From: Streptomyces tardus
GTDB taxonomy: Bacteria; Actinomycetota; Actinomycetes; Streptomycetales; Streptomycetaceae
DNA: 64,000 nt
Reading direction: 5' to 3'
NCBI RefSeq assembly: GCF_018101125.2
Contig: NZ_JAELVF020000001.1
Location: forward strand, 1,358,783 to 1,422,782
A model generated the notes under the pieces. It saw nothing but the letters and a program-made list of their open reading frames with translations. It was not told where the DNA came from and ran no database searches. The translations under genes were made by a program, and so were the position numbers. Position 1 is the first letter of the stretch, and each line of letters begins with the position of its first letter. Below are positions 26,857 through 35,484 of the stretch, in pieces.

Positions 26857-27603
26857 TCATGCCTCCGGTCCGGCCAGCTCGAAGTCGTCCTTCGTCAGTT
26901 CGGCCCGCAGCCGCTCCTCGGCGACGTCGGCGTAGTGCGCGGACAGCTCGACGCCCACGAAGCGGCGTCCCTCGCGCAGGGCCGCGACCCCGGTGGAGCC
27001 GCTGCCGGTGAACGGGTCGAGGACGGTGCCGCCCTCGGGGCAGACCTGGACGAGCTGCTGCATGACCTCGACCGGCTTCTGAGTGATGTGAACTCGGCCC
27101 TTGCGGGGCTGGGAGGCGATGTAGTGCCCCGGCAGGTAGAGGTCGCGGGTGTTGTCGAGGGAGCCCTTGACGCCCCAGATGATGAACTCCGAGTCCTGCT
27201 TCGGCCCGCCCTTGCGGGGCCGGCTGGACGGCTTGATCCACGGAATCGTGCCGCTCCAGGTCCATCCCGCCATCTGCAGGGCGTCGGAGGTGGTCGGCTC
27301 CTGCCGCCAGTCGGTGAAGACCATGGCGACCGCGTGCTCGGTCGAGGCCCGGTACGCCTCGGTCAGCAGTTCGGTGAGCCAGGAGCGGTAGGAGCGCTGG
27401 TCGCGGTTCTCCCCCGGAAAGTTGGCGAGGTCGTGCGCCGAGTTGCTCGTGACGTACTTGGCACGTGCGGTACGGCCGGTCCGGTCGGAGCTGGTGCGGC
27501 CCCCGGAGTTGTACGGCGGATCGGTGATCACCGCCTGGACGCTCTCGTCCGGGAGGGACTTCAGGACGGTCAGGGCGTCGCCTCGGTGCAGCGTGTAGCT
27601 CAT
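26857..27603 (-). CDS. DNA methyltransferase (beta-class, N6-adenine or N4-cytosine)
   Basis: A 248-residue enzyme. The ATG at 27603 has AAGAGG eight bases upstream. Catalytic DPPY (28-31) comes before the SAM-binding motif (TVLDPFTGSGSTG, about residue 198-210), the order of beta-class methylases such as CcrM. Between them is a recognition region with QKPVEVMQQLV just before the SAM motif, all typical. No cognate restriction enzyme of matching type is adjacent, so it may be a solitary methylase protecting the element or regulating it, or work with the nuclease-like gene it faces. The target sequence cannot be predicted. Confidence 0.88.
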   Translation of the reverse strand: MSYTLHRGDALTVLKSLPDESVQAVITDPPYNSGGRTSSDRTGRTARAKYVTSNSAHDLANFPGENRDQRSYRSWLTELLTEAYRASTEHAVAMVFTDWRQEPTTSDALQMAGWTWSGTIPWIKPSSRPRKGGPKQDSEFIIWGVKGSLDNTRDLYLPGHYIASQPRKGRVHITQKPVEVMQQLVQVCPEGGTVLDPFTGSGSTGVAALREGRRFVGVELSAHYADVAEERLRAELTKDDFELAGPEA

Positions 27604-28100
27604 GGGGAGGGCCTCTTTTCGGGCGCGGCGGAGTCTGGACCTGCTCCGGGCAGCGCTCAACGGCGCGCATCCGGTGCGAGGTTGCTGCGGAGGTTAACGG
27701 CGAATTCCGGCCGCGCCTAACGAGGCGGCTCCCTGCTTCGGGCCCCTGGCTGGCAGTCGTTTGGTGCGGCCGGAATCCCGGTCTACTGTCTCGCCGTGCC
27801 ACCGGGAAGGAGCGCTGCTCCACCCCCGTTGAGCTGTGCTTATCCGTGCCGTCTCGTCCAATCGAGCAGCGTCGGAGGCATGTTGCCCATCTGCCCGCGA
27901 GCGCCGTGAGGAGGCCCCTGTGCACTGCCTGAGATTACGAGCGCGGCTGGCTGCCGCGCATGACCTGAAACCGGCGTCCGGGAGCTACCAACTCCTCTGA
28001 CCCGGGCCCGCCGAGAGGCGGATACACATCGGCGCGGTGCCGACGGCTTTGCACGAGAAGTCGGCACCGCGTCTCCTTCGAACACCGAGGAGCCGCTGCG
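27604..28100. other. Gap with promoter region and a possible short leader frame (27920-28000, + strand)
   Basis: About 500 bp between the methyltransferase start and the conjugation module. A 26-codon plus-strand frame at 27920-28000 (GTG start, GTGAGGAGG five bases upstream, beginning VHCLRLRARLAAAHD) has a good ribosome site but no known relative. An inverted repeat, CGGTGCCGACGGC against GTCGGCACCG, lies at about 28034-28072 and could be a terminator or attenuator before the downstream genes. Confidence 0.4.
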
Positions 28101-28187
28101 ATGCAGCATGCCCTGACCCACCAGCGCCCCGACCCACCTCCGTCGCCCCGTCCGCACCGCCGTCGCGCTGAACGGCGGCGGCCGTGA
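28101..28187 (+). CDS. Small coupled frame upstream of the cell-wall hydrolase (hypothetical, 28 aa)
   Basis: Starts at ATG 28101 with GAGGAG eight bases upstream, encodes a Pro/Arg-rich 28-residue peptide (MQHALTHQRPDPPPSPRPHR), and its TGA overlaps the GTG of the hydrolase gene (GTGA). The hydrolase has no good ribosome site of its own, so this frame may exist to couple its translation. There is no sign of function in the peptide itself. Confidence 0.45.
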   Translation: MQHALTHQRPDPPPSPRPHRRRAERRRP

Positions 28188-29329
28188 AGAAGACGACGGG
28201 AGCCCTCGTCGGTCTGTGCGCCACCGGACCGCTCCTGCTGGCACTGCCGATCCTCGGCATCGGCGCCGGGACCGCCTCGGCCTCGTGCTCGACCGACGGT
28301 GCACAGGGTGTGGACGCCTCCGCAGTCGCCAAGCAGGTGAAGGCCATCCTGGACGGCGGCGACAAGGGCTCGGTCTCCGTGCCGGGTCTGGACGCGCCTG
28401 CCGACCAAGTGCCCAACGCCAAGACGATCCAGGCCACGGGCGTCGCGATGAACGTCCCCGCCCGAGGGCAGGTCGTCGCCCTGGCGACCGCGCTGCAGGA
28501 GAGCGGCCTGCGGAACCTGACCTACGGCGACCGCGATTCGCTGGGCCTCTTCCAGCAGCGGCCGTCTATGGGCTGGGGCACAGCCAGCCAGATCCTCGAT
28601 CCGGTTCACGCCAGCACCAAGTTCTACGAGGGGCTCAAGAAGGTCTCCGGCTGGCAGTCCCTCTCTGTTACCCAGGCCGCGCAGGCGGTACAGAAGTCGG
28701 GCTTCCCGGAGGCGTACGCCAAATGGGAGCCGCTGGCCACCGCCCTGCAGAAGGCCATCGAGCCCCTGCTGCAGAAGGCTGGCGGCGCATCGCCTAGCCC
28801 ATCGCCGTCCGGCTCTGCCGACACCGGCAGCCCCTCTCCCGATTCCGCGGGGGGTTGTTCAGCGGACGGCGACGGGACGGACTTCGGCACCATCCCGGCG
28901 GGCGCCCTGCCGGACGAGTACAAGATTCCCGCCTCCGCGCTGCCGAAGGTACAGACGGCGATCCGGTGGGCGCTCGGCCAGCTCGGTACCCCGTATCAGT
29001 GGGGCGGCACGTGCACCGACTCCCACGGCAAGAACCCGATGGGCCGCTGCGACTGCTCCTCCCTGATGCAGGGCGCGTACAAGGCCGCCGGGGTCGCCCT
29101 GACGCGGACCACGTACACGCAGGTCAAGGACGGCAAGGCCGTCTCGGTCGATGCCCTCAAGCCGGGCGACCTCCTCTTCAGCGAGGGGACGGCCGCCGTA
29201 CCGGAACACGTCGGGATGGCGATCGGGCAGGGCCTGATCGTCCACGCCCCGCACACCGGTGACGTCGTACGGATCACCACCGTCGCGTCCTGGAAATCGC
29301 GGATTCTCGCGGCCCGCCGAGTCGTCTGA
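28184..29329 (+). CDS. Secreted NlpC/P60 (C40) peptidase with lysozyme-like domain, conjugation-associated
   Basis: A 381-residue exported protein. Residues 1-34 are a signal peptide (basic start, hydrophobic core, ASASC). Residues about 70-200 look like a lysozyme/transglycosylase-type domain (VALATALQESGLRNLTYGDR, LGLFQQRPSMGWG). A Ser/Pro-rich linker leads to a C-terminal NlpC/P60 domain with catalytic Cys near 291 (RCDCSSLMQGAYKAAG) and His near 341 (EHVGMAIG). Such double hydrolases open peptidoglycan for the type IV secretion channel. It is the first gene of the plus-strand conjugation module. Confidence 0.85.
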   Translation: MKKTTGALVGLCATGPLLLALPILGIGAGTASASCSTDGAQGVDASAVAKQVKAILDGGDKGSVSVPGLDAPADQVPNAKTIQATGVAMNVPARGQVVALATALQESGLRNLTYGDRDSLGLFQQRPSMGWGTASQILDPVHASTKFYEGLKKVSGWQSLSVTQAAQAVQKSGFPEAYAKWEPLATALQKAIEPLLQKAGGASPSPSPSGSADTGSPSPDSAGGCSADGDGTDFGTIPAGALPDEYKIPASALPKVQTAIRWALGQLGTPYQWGGTCTDSHGKNPMGRCDCSSLMQGAYKAAGVALTRTTYTQVKDGKAVSVDALKPGDLLFSEGTAAVPEHVGMAIGQGLIVHAPHTGDVVRITTVASWKSRILAARRVV

Positions 29330-29417
29330 CCGGCGCTCCTCCCCCTCCTCACCTCCCCTCGCACCGCTGGTTCGCCCCTCCGGGCGTTGGCGTGCGTCCA
29401 TTCGAACTGGAGTTCCC

Positions 29418-29726
29418 ATGTATCTCGCTGAACAGGTCATACAGCTCGCCTACGACCCCGGAATCAAGCCCAACGAGGGCGGGCTCCCTGGCCTCAACGT
29501 CCTCAAGCAGGTGATGGGCTCGATCAACTTGTTCGGACTCATCGCCGTGGTCGGAGCCCTCGCCGTCAGTGCCGGCGTGTGGGCCTGGGGTCACCACTCC
29601 GGTGGTCACCAGGCCGAGGCGAACGGGAAGAAGGGCGTGCTGGTCAGCGCGGGCGCGGCCCTTCTTCTCGGTGCGGCCAACGGTGTAGTGGCGTTCTTCT
29701 CGACGCTCGGGACGCAGGTCCACTGA
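29418..29726 (+). CDS. Small membrane protein of the conjugation module (DUF6112-like)
   Basis: A 102-residue protein with GGAG six bases before the ATG. It has two hydrophobic helices (about residues 34-54, NLFGLIAVVGALAVSAGVW, and about 74-95) joined by a His/Gly/Lys-rich loop. Size, topology and place (between hydrolase and the VirB8-position gene) match the small TM protein always found beside SCO6881/SCO6880 genes, possibly the pilin-like (VirB2-position) component. The functional role is inferred from position. Confidence 0.65.
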   Translation: MYLAEQVIQLAYDPGIKPNEGGLPGLNVLKQVMGSINLFGLIAVVGALAVSAGVWAWGHHSGGHQAEANGKKGVLVSAGAALLLGAANGVVAFFSTLGTQVH

Positions 29727-30406
29727 TGGCTCAGCACTCCACCCACCCCGGCGGCGCATCTCGCGTGCGCCGCCGGGCGCTGCTCGGCACTGCCGTCCTG
29801 GCGGTGCTCGTCGCCCTCGCCGGCCTGGCCGCCTACCTCACCCGCGAGGGCCGAAGCCCCTCCGATACCGCTTCCCCACCACCGAGTTCGCCCACGGCAT
29901 CCTCGTCACCCGCGGCACCGTCCGGGCCACACATCAGGCCCCGCGCTCTGCCCGTTCCGCCGAAAACCCACGACCCGATCACGTACGGGAAGGCCGCCGC
30001 CGCAGCGCTGTGGTCGTACGACACCCGCGCATACTCGCAGCCCGAGCTGCGCAAGGCGCTGCACGGCTGGCTGACCACGGAGTCGAAGTACGCCGACCCG
30101 GCCTCCGTCGACCAGGCGGTCCCCTCGGCCGTGCTGTGGAAGGAGATGGCGGCCAACAAGCAGGTCGCCACCGCCAAGATCAACGAGGGGCACTTCCCGC
30201 ACGCCTTCACCCAGGCCCTCCAGGACGACCCCGGGGCGATCACCCAGGCGTACGTCTACGCCGTCACGGTCTCCGGCAAGCAGTCGATTCGCTGGAAGGG
30301 CTCGGCCGCCGGCGGCGCGGAGAGCCGGTCCACCACCCTCGCGGTCCAGTGCCGACCCAACCACCCCTGCGCCCTGGTCGGCGTCATGCCGTCCGTCGCG
30401 CCCTGA
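29726..30406 (+). CDS. Single-pass membrane protein of the conjugation module (VirB8/TcpC position)
   Basis: A 226-residue protein whose ATG overlaps the previous stop (TGATG). One transmembrane helix (about 14-34, LLGTAVLAVLVALAGLAAYL) is followed by a Ser/Pro-rich stretch and a soluble domain from residue 70 with no motif I can name (YGKAAAAALWSYDTRAYSQP). This topology, with a short inner part, one helix and a globular outer domain, matches VirB8/TcpC-like channel proteins of Gram-positive systems. The link is structural inference. Confidence 0.55.
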   Translation: MAQHSTHPGGASRVRRRALLGTAVLAVLVALAGLAAYLTREGRSPSDTASPPPSSPTASSSPAAPSGPHIRPRALPVPPKTHDPITYGKAAAAALWSYDTRAYSQPELRKALHGWLTTESKYADPASVDQAVPSAVLWKEMAANKQVATAKINEGHFPHAFTQALQDDPGAITQAYVYAVTVSGKQSIRWKGSAAGGAESRSTTLAVQCRPNHPCALVGVMPSVAP

Positions 30407-30434
30407 CCCTCGCCCCATAACGGAGGTACGACCC

Positions 30435-31844
30435 ATGGGAGTCTGCGACTTCCCGCTGATGGACAAGGTGTGCGGCGCTGTCGACTTCGCCACCAACCCC
30501 GCCGGCACAGTCACCGACGGTCTCGGCGCGTGGATCGCGAAGTCGGCGGGCGAGCTGGCGTCCAGCGCGGCCGACCTGGCCGCCAAGGCCGTCAACAAGA
30601 CGACGGCCATCGACCTCAACGCCGGGTGGTTCCGCGACAACTACGAGCTGCTGCTGCCCATCGGCCTCGCCCTGACCGTCGGCATCTTCTGCATCCAGCT
30701 CATGACCGCTGCCTGGCGTCGAGACGAACGTGCCCTCGCCAAGGCGGCGTTCGGCACCATGACCGGAGTCCTGTTCAGCTTCTCCGCCATCGCTTTCACG
30801 ACCGTCGCCATCACCGTGGTGGACGCGCTGTCCGACGGCCTCTTCAAAGCCGCCAACACCTCGATCGACGACGCGATCCGTCGTGTGATCAAGGTTGATC
30901 AGATGGGGGCCATGTACGGCCTCGGCTGGGGTGTGCCCGCGCTGGTGGCCTTCGGGTGCGCGATCGGCGCCTTCCTCTACTGGGGCGTGATGGTGGCCCG
31001 CAAGGTCGGCGTCCTGATCATGGTCGCGCTCGCGGTGTTCGCCGGGGCGGGCGGCGGCTGGGAAGTCGCCAAACGGTGGCGGCGCGGCTGGATCGAGGCC
31101 ACCGGCACCCTGATCGTCTCCAAGCTGTTGATGACCGTGGTCTTCCTGATCGGCGTCTCCGCCATGGGCAAGACCGACGCCAGCGACGGAATGGCGGCTC
31201 TGTCCGACGCGATGGCCGGCATCGTCGTGATGGTCCTGGTGTTGCTCTGCCCCTACGCGACGTACAAGTTCGTCCACTGGGCCAGCGACGGCGGCGGCCA
31301 CGACGACATGCACCGCACCGGTGTCGCCGGCATGGCGGTCGCCGCAGGAGCCGCGAAGACCGCAGGCAGCCTCGCGCTGCGGGCCGGTACCGGCGCCCCC
31401 GCTCCGCAGGGTCCGAACCAGGTCCCCGGCGCGGGCACCGATGGCGTCGCCTCCGGCATCAACCCCTCCGGCGGCAACCTCAGCAAGGAGGGCATCGACG
31501 CCGGGCCGCCCAAGCAGCAGACCCGCTTCCGGTACGGCGAAGACCCGGACGCGAGCGGCGACAAGGGCCGGGCTCTGATCCAGCGCCCCGGGATCCCGAC
31601 GCTGATCACACGTCCTGGTGAGGACGAACCGGAAGGGTCCGCATCGGCTGCCCAAGGCGTTGCGGGCGGCTCCGGTCACCTCGCAGCCGCATCGGCTCCG
31701 GGCGGCGACATGACCTCCATGCCGCCGGCCGACCCCGGACCTTCGGCCTCGGGCACTCCGGCGTCCGGGTCCGGACCGTCGGCCACCGGCTCCGCGACGC
31801 CGACGAACTGGGTGTATCCCACCCAGCCGCCGTCGGGTTCCTGA
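30435..31844 (+). CDS. SCO6881-family polytopic membrane protein (VirB6-like)
   Basis: A 469-residue protein with GGAGG before the ATG. Residues about 70-290 contain six hydrophobic helices (for example LLLPIGLALTVGIFCIQLM and TGVLFSFSAIAFTTVAITVV). The C-terminal 160 residues are Gly/Pro/Ser-rich and probably disordered. VirB6/TrbL-type proteins form the inner-membrane part of type IV secretion channels. The neighbouring SCO6880 and VirB4-like genes support this role. Confidence 0.75.
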   Translation: MGVCDFPLMDKVCGAVDFATNPAGTVTDGLGAWIAKSAGELASSAADLAAKAVNKTTAIDLNAGWFRDNYELLLPIGLALTVGIFCIQLMTAAWRRDERALAKAAFGTMTGVLFSFSAIAFTTVAITVVDALSDGLFKAANTSIDDAIRRVIKVDQMGAMYGLGWGVPALVAFGCAIGAFLYWGVMVARKVGVLIMVALAVFAGAGGGWEVAKRWRRGWIEATGTLIVSKLLMTVVFLIGVSAMGKTDASDGMAALSDAMAGIVVMVLVLLCPYATYKFVHWASDGGGHDDMHRTGVAGMAVAAGAAKTAGSLALRAGTGAPAPQGPNQVPGAGTDGVASGINPSGGNLSKEGIDAGPPKQQTRFRYGEDPDASGDKGRALIQRPGIPTLITRPGEDEPEGSASAAQGVAGGSGHLAAASAPGGDMTSMPPADPGPSASGTPASGSGPSATGSATPTNWVYPTQPPSGS

Positions 31845-31913
31845 CCCACATCCCCGGGGGCGGGCCGCACTCCACGGCCCGCCCCCGCCTCCCACCAGCA
31901 GGAAGGTTTCGCC

Positions 31914-32012
31914 ATGACGTCCAGAAGAGCGCCGCGCGCCCCGTCCTCCGCCCGCTCTCACCGTCTGGAACCACCATGTCCGGCAAGCACCAGTCCTCCA
32001 CGCCCACCGTGA
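31914..32012 (+). CDS. Possible 32-aa leader frame overlapping the SCO6880-family start (hypothetical)
   Basis: ATG at 31914 has AGGAAGG seven bases upstream, a better site than that of the following gene. The frame encodes an Arg/Pro-rich peptide (MTSRRAPRAPSSARSHRL) and ends 37 bp inside the next gene, so ribosomes could be passed on. It could equally be chance. Confidence 0.3.
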   Translation: MTSRRAPRAPSSARSHRLEPPCPASTSPPRPP

Positions 32013-33442
32013 AGTTCCCACACCGCAGCAGGCGCGGCGTCCTGCTCGGCCTGTCCGTCCCGCAGTTGGTCGTCGCCGGGCTCACCGGCCTTCTCCTTCT
32101 CGCCGTGATCCTCGCCCGCGGTGTGGTCGGCGCCCTCCAGCTCATCCCGCTGTGGGCCGTGATCGCTCTGCTCGTCTTCGTCCGCCACCGAGGCCGTGCT
32201 CTGGCGGACTGGGCCCCGATCGTCGTCCGGTACGCGCTGCGCCGGATGCGAGGCCAGCTCGTCTGGCTCACCCGGCCCTCTCGCCGGCCGACCCGCGAGG
32301 GACTGCTCCACCTTCCCGGCACCGCTGCCAGCCTGCGCGTGACCACTGCTCCCGACGGCAAGTACGGCGCCGTCCACAACCCGCACACCGGGACGCTGAC
32401 CGCGGTGGTCAAGGTCTCCTCCCGCGCCTACGCCCTGCTCGACCCCGGCACCCAGCAGGCCAACGTCGGCGGCTGGGGACGCGCGCTGGCAGCTCTCGCC
32501 CGTACCGGGCAGATCGCCCGCATCCAGGTGATCGAGCGCACCATCCCCGACTCCGGCGACGCGCTGCGCCGCTACTGGGAAGAGCACGGCCGCCCCAACA
32601 CCCCGATGGCCGGCGCGATCTACAACGAGCTGATCCAAAGCGCCAGTCCCGCAGCCGCCCCGCACGAGGCGTACGTCGCGGTGTCCCTGGACACCAAGGC
32701 GGCCCGTCGGCTGATCAACCAGGCTGGCGGCGGTCTCACCGGTGCCTTCAGCGTCCTCGCCCAGCTCACCTCCATGTTCGACCAGGCGGCGCGGACCGCC
32801 GGTCTCACCCCGACGGGCTGGCTCACCGCCCGCGAGATCGCCGCCGTGGTGCGCACTTCCTATGACCCGAAGGCGCTGGCGACACTCGACCGCTGGTCCA
32901 CGGCCGGTCGCCCTGAGGCCGAGCCCGCCGCCGCCGGACCCGTCGTGGTCGTCGAGAAGGCGGACCACATCGCCACCGACTCCGCCGTGCACGCCACCTA
33001 CTGGGTGGAGAACTGGCCGCGCACCGAGACCAGCGCCGGCTTCCTGCACCAGCTCCTGTTCACCGGCGGGGTGCGGCGCACGCTGTCGCTCTCCTACGAG
33101 CCGAAGAACCTCGACGCCGCCCTGCGCGACGTGCAGCGCAAGAAGTCCAGCGTGATCGCCGACGCCGCCGAACGGGCCCGGCGCGGCCAGGTCGACTCCG
33201 AGGCGGACTCGATCGAGTACCAGGACATCAAGTCCCGCGAACGCCAGCTCATCGCCGGGCACGCCGACGTCGCCCTGACCGGTCTGCTGACCGTCTCGGC
33301 CGACACCGAGGACGAGCTGCGCACCGCCTGCGCCGTCGTGGAGACCGCCGCTGTCGGCGCCCAGCTCGATCTCCGGCCGCTGACCTGGCAGCAGGCCGAG
33401 GCGTTCACCGCCGCCGCCCTGCCGCTCGCGCTCGCTGCCTGA
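31976..33442 (+). CDS. SCO6880-family protein (PrgI-like membrane start plus VirB4 N-terminal-like domain)
   Basis: A 488-residue protein with two hydrophobic helices near the N-terminus (about 28-50 and 56-75) and a large soluble part without a Walker motif. The N-terminal membrane part resembles PrgI/TcpE-type proteins of Gram-positive conjugation systems, and the soluble part resembles the non-ATPase half of VirB4 (SFVRLVDP-like pattern around VSSRAYALLDPGTQQANVGG). With the ATPase encoded two genes later it could form a split VirB4. It would sit at the inner face of the channel. Confidence 0.75.
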   Translation: MSGKHQSSTPTVKFPHRSRRGVLLGLSVPQLVVAGLTGLLLLAVILARGVVGALQLIPLWAVIALLVFVRHRGRALADWAPIVVRYALRRMRGQLVWLTRPSRRPTREGLLHLPGTAASLRVTTAPDGKYGAVHNPHTGTLTAVVKVSSRAYALLDPGTQQANVGGWGRALAALARTGQIARIQVIERTIPDSGDALRRYWEEHGRPNTPMAGAIYNELIQSASPAAAPHEAYVAVSLDTKAARRLINQAGGGLTGAFSVLAQLTSMFDQAARTAGLTPTGWLTAREIAAVVRTSYDPKALATLDRWSTAGRPEAEPAAAGPVVVVEKADHIATDSAVHATYWVENWPRTETSAGFLHQLLFTGGVRRTLSLSYEPKNLDAALRDVQRKKSSVIADAAERARRGQVDSEADSIEYQDIKSRERQLIAGHADVALTGLLTVSADTEDELRTACAVVETAAVGAQLDLRPLTWQQAEAFTAAALPLALAA

Positions 33443-33467
33443 CCCTTCCCTTCGAAAGAGCACCCTC

Positions 33468-33920
33468 ATGTCCCGCACCGCCAGCCCGACCGCGCAGGAC
33501 TTCGTGCCCTTCGCCACCGCCGCGCTCGACTTCCACCGGGCGCTCAACATCCCGGGCGGCCCGCTGGTCACCACCCGGGCCGAGCTGGACGCCCTGCACG
33601 CGCACCTCGTTTCGCTGTACGGGCTGCTCGACGCCCACACCGGTCGCACCGGGCAGCTCGTCGCGGTCGAGGGCGACCAGCTCCGTACCGCCCGCACCCG
33701 CATCTGGCAGGCCGCCGAGCACCTCCACGCCGCCTACCACGCGGCGCCCCGGCCGGACTCCAGCGAGATCCCCGCACCGGAGGCGTGCCAGGCCGGCCTT
33801 CCGGAGGGAGCACCGGAACTGACCATCTGCCAGCGCCACCAGCGCACCGCTCATCTCGTCCGGCGGCGCACCACCCCGGCCGACCTGCACGCACCGTTCA
33901 CCGGCCTCGTCCGCCGCTGA
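33468..33920 (+). CDS. DUF6238-like small protein
   Basis: A 150-residue soluble protein between the SCO6880-type and VirB4-like genes, 25 bp and 26 bp from each. It is rich in helices and contains HLVSLYGLLDAHTGRTGQLV near residue 45. The position is conserved in Streptomyces conjugative elements as far as I recall, but the function is not known. It may help assemble the ATPase complex. Confidence 0.5.
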   Translation: MSRTASPTAQDFVPFATAALDFHRALNIPGGPLVTTRAELDALHAHLVSLYGLLDAHTGRTGQLVAVEGDQLRTARTRIWQAAEHLHAAYHAAPRPDSSEIPAPEACQAGLPEGAPELTICQRHQRTAHLVRRRTTPADLHAPFTGLVRR

Positions 33921-33946
33921 CCCACCCCTCATCTGGAGAAACGCTC

Positions 33947-35452
33947 ATGCCCCGTACCCGCGCCAGCGCCTCCCCCCTGTTCGTGCCCCGTAAGACGACA
34001 CGCGCCGAACAGCGAGCCGCCCGAGCCGGTTTCACCGAAGCCCGCCGCCAGGCACGCCTCGCCGGAAACCCGCCCAAGCACCGCGCCGAGCAGACCCTCG
34101 ACCCGGATCTGCGGCCCACCTACCCGCCCGCCGGTCGCCCCGGTCCGGCCTCCGCCCGCGGCGGCAAGCTCGCCCTGCCCGCCCACCGGATGACCACCGC
34201 CACAGCCAGTGGCGCGTACCCGTTCGTGGCCGAGGGCGGCCTGGGCGCCGAAGGGGTGTTCATCGGCCGCGATGTGCACGCGGAGGCGGCCTTCTGCTTC
34301 GACCCGTTCTCGCTCTACAACAGCGGCAGGGTGGAGGGCTTCACCAACCCCAACGCGGTCCTGGCCGGGATCATCGGCATGGGCAAGTCGGCGCTGGCGA
34401 AGTCGATCGCCACCCGGTCGATCGCCCACGGCTACCGGATCTACATCCCCTGCGATCCCAAGGGGGAGTGGACCGGCGCCTCGCAGGCCCTCGGCGGCTA
34501 CAGCATCGCCCTGGGCCCGGGGCTCCCCGGCCGGTTGAACCCGCTGGACGCCCCGGCCCGTCCCGCCTCCGTGAGCGAGGAGGACTGGTTCACGGAGGTT
34601 CGCAAGCGCCGTCTGCTGCTGCTGGCCAGCCTCGCCCGCACCGTGCTGAAGCGCGACCTGCTGCCGATGGAGCACACCGCCCTCGACCTGGCCCTGGATC
34701 TGGTCGTCGCCGACGCCGCCGCCCGGGGCACGGTGCCGCTGCTCGGCGAGATCGCGCACGTACTCGGCTCCCCCGAACGCCTCGACCAGGCCCTCGGCCA
34801 CCAGGCGGGGCACCTAGGTTCAGCCGCCCAGGACCTCGCCCATGCCTTGCGACGGCTCGTGCACGGCGACTTGAGCGGCATGTTCGACGCGCCGAGCACC
34901 GTGTCGTTCGACCCGACCACACCGATGCTGTCCATCGATCTCTCCCGTCTCGGCGGCTCCGGTGACGACACGGCACTGGTGCTCGCGATGACGTGCGCGA
35001 GCGCGTGGATGGAGTCAGCCCTCAGTGATCCCGATGGTGGTCGGCGCTGGGTGATCTACGACGAGGCGTGGCGACTGATGCGGCACGTCGGGCTGCTGGA
35101 GCGGATGCAGAGCCAGTGGAAGCTCTCCCGAGGGCTGGGCATCGCGAACCTCATGGTGATCCACCGGCTCAGCGACTTGCTCTCGGCGGGCGACGCCGGT
35201 TCACGCGGCCGAGTCCTGGCCGAGGGGCTCCTCGCGGACTGCAGCACGCGCATCATCTACCGCCAGGAGCCCGACCAGCTCGCCGCCGCTGCCTCTCTGC
35301 TCGGCCTGACCGGCGTCGAGACCCAGGCGGTGTCCGCCCTGACCAAGGGCCGAGGTCTGTGGAAGGTCGCAGGCCGCTCGTTCATCACCCAGCACATCCT
35401 CCACCCGGCCGAGCGGGAGCTGTTCGACACAGACGCCCGCATGGCCGCCTAG
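33947..35452 (+). CDS. VirB4-like conjugation ATPase
   Basis: A 501-residue ATPase; the ATG at 33947 follows CTGGAGAAACGC. A basic N-terminal 80 residues precedes the core: Walker A GIIGMGKS (141-148), Walker B VIYDEAW (about 367-373), and SRGLGIANLMVIHRLSDLL typical of VirB4/TraC enzymes. It lacks the N-terminal VirB4 domain, which appears to be supplied by the SCO6880-family gene. It powers assembly of the channel. There is no membrane segment. Confidence 0.85.
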   Translation: MPRTRASASPLFVPRKTTRAEQRAARAGFTEARRQARLAGNPPKHRAEQTLDPDLRPTYPPAGRPGPASARGGKLALPAHRMTTATASGAYPFVAEGGLGAEGVFIGRDVHAEAAFCFDPFSLYNSGRVEGFTNPNAVLAGIIGMGKSALAKSIATRSIAHGYRIYIPCDPKGEWTGASQALGGYSIALGPGLPGRLNPLDAPARPASVSEEDWFTEVRKRRLLLLASLARTVLKRDLLPMEHTALDLALDLVVADAAARGTVPLLGEIAHVLGSPERLDQALGHQAGHLGSAAQDLAHALRRLVHGDLSGMFDAPSTVSFDPTTPMLSIDLSRLGGSGDDTALVLAMTCASAWMESALSDPDGGRRWVIYDEAWRLMRHVGLLERMQSQWKLSRGLGIANLMVIHRLSDLLSAGDAGSRGRVLAEGLLADCSTRIIYRQEPDQLAAAASLLGLTGVETQAVSALTKGRGLWKVAGRSFITQHILHPAERELFDTDARMAA

Positions 35453-35484
35453 CCCAACGACCAGCACAGCAACGGGAATCGATC

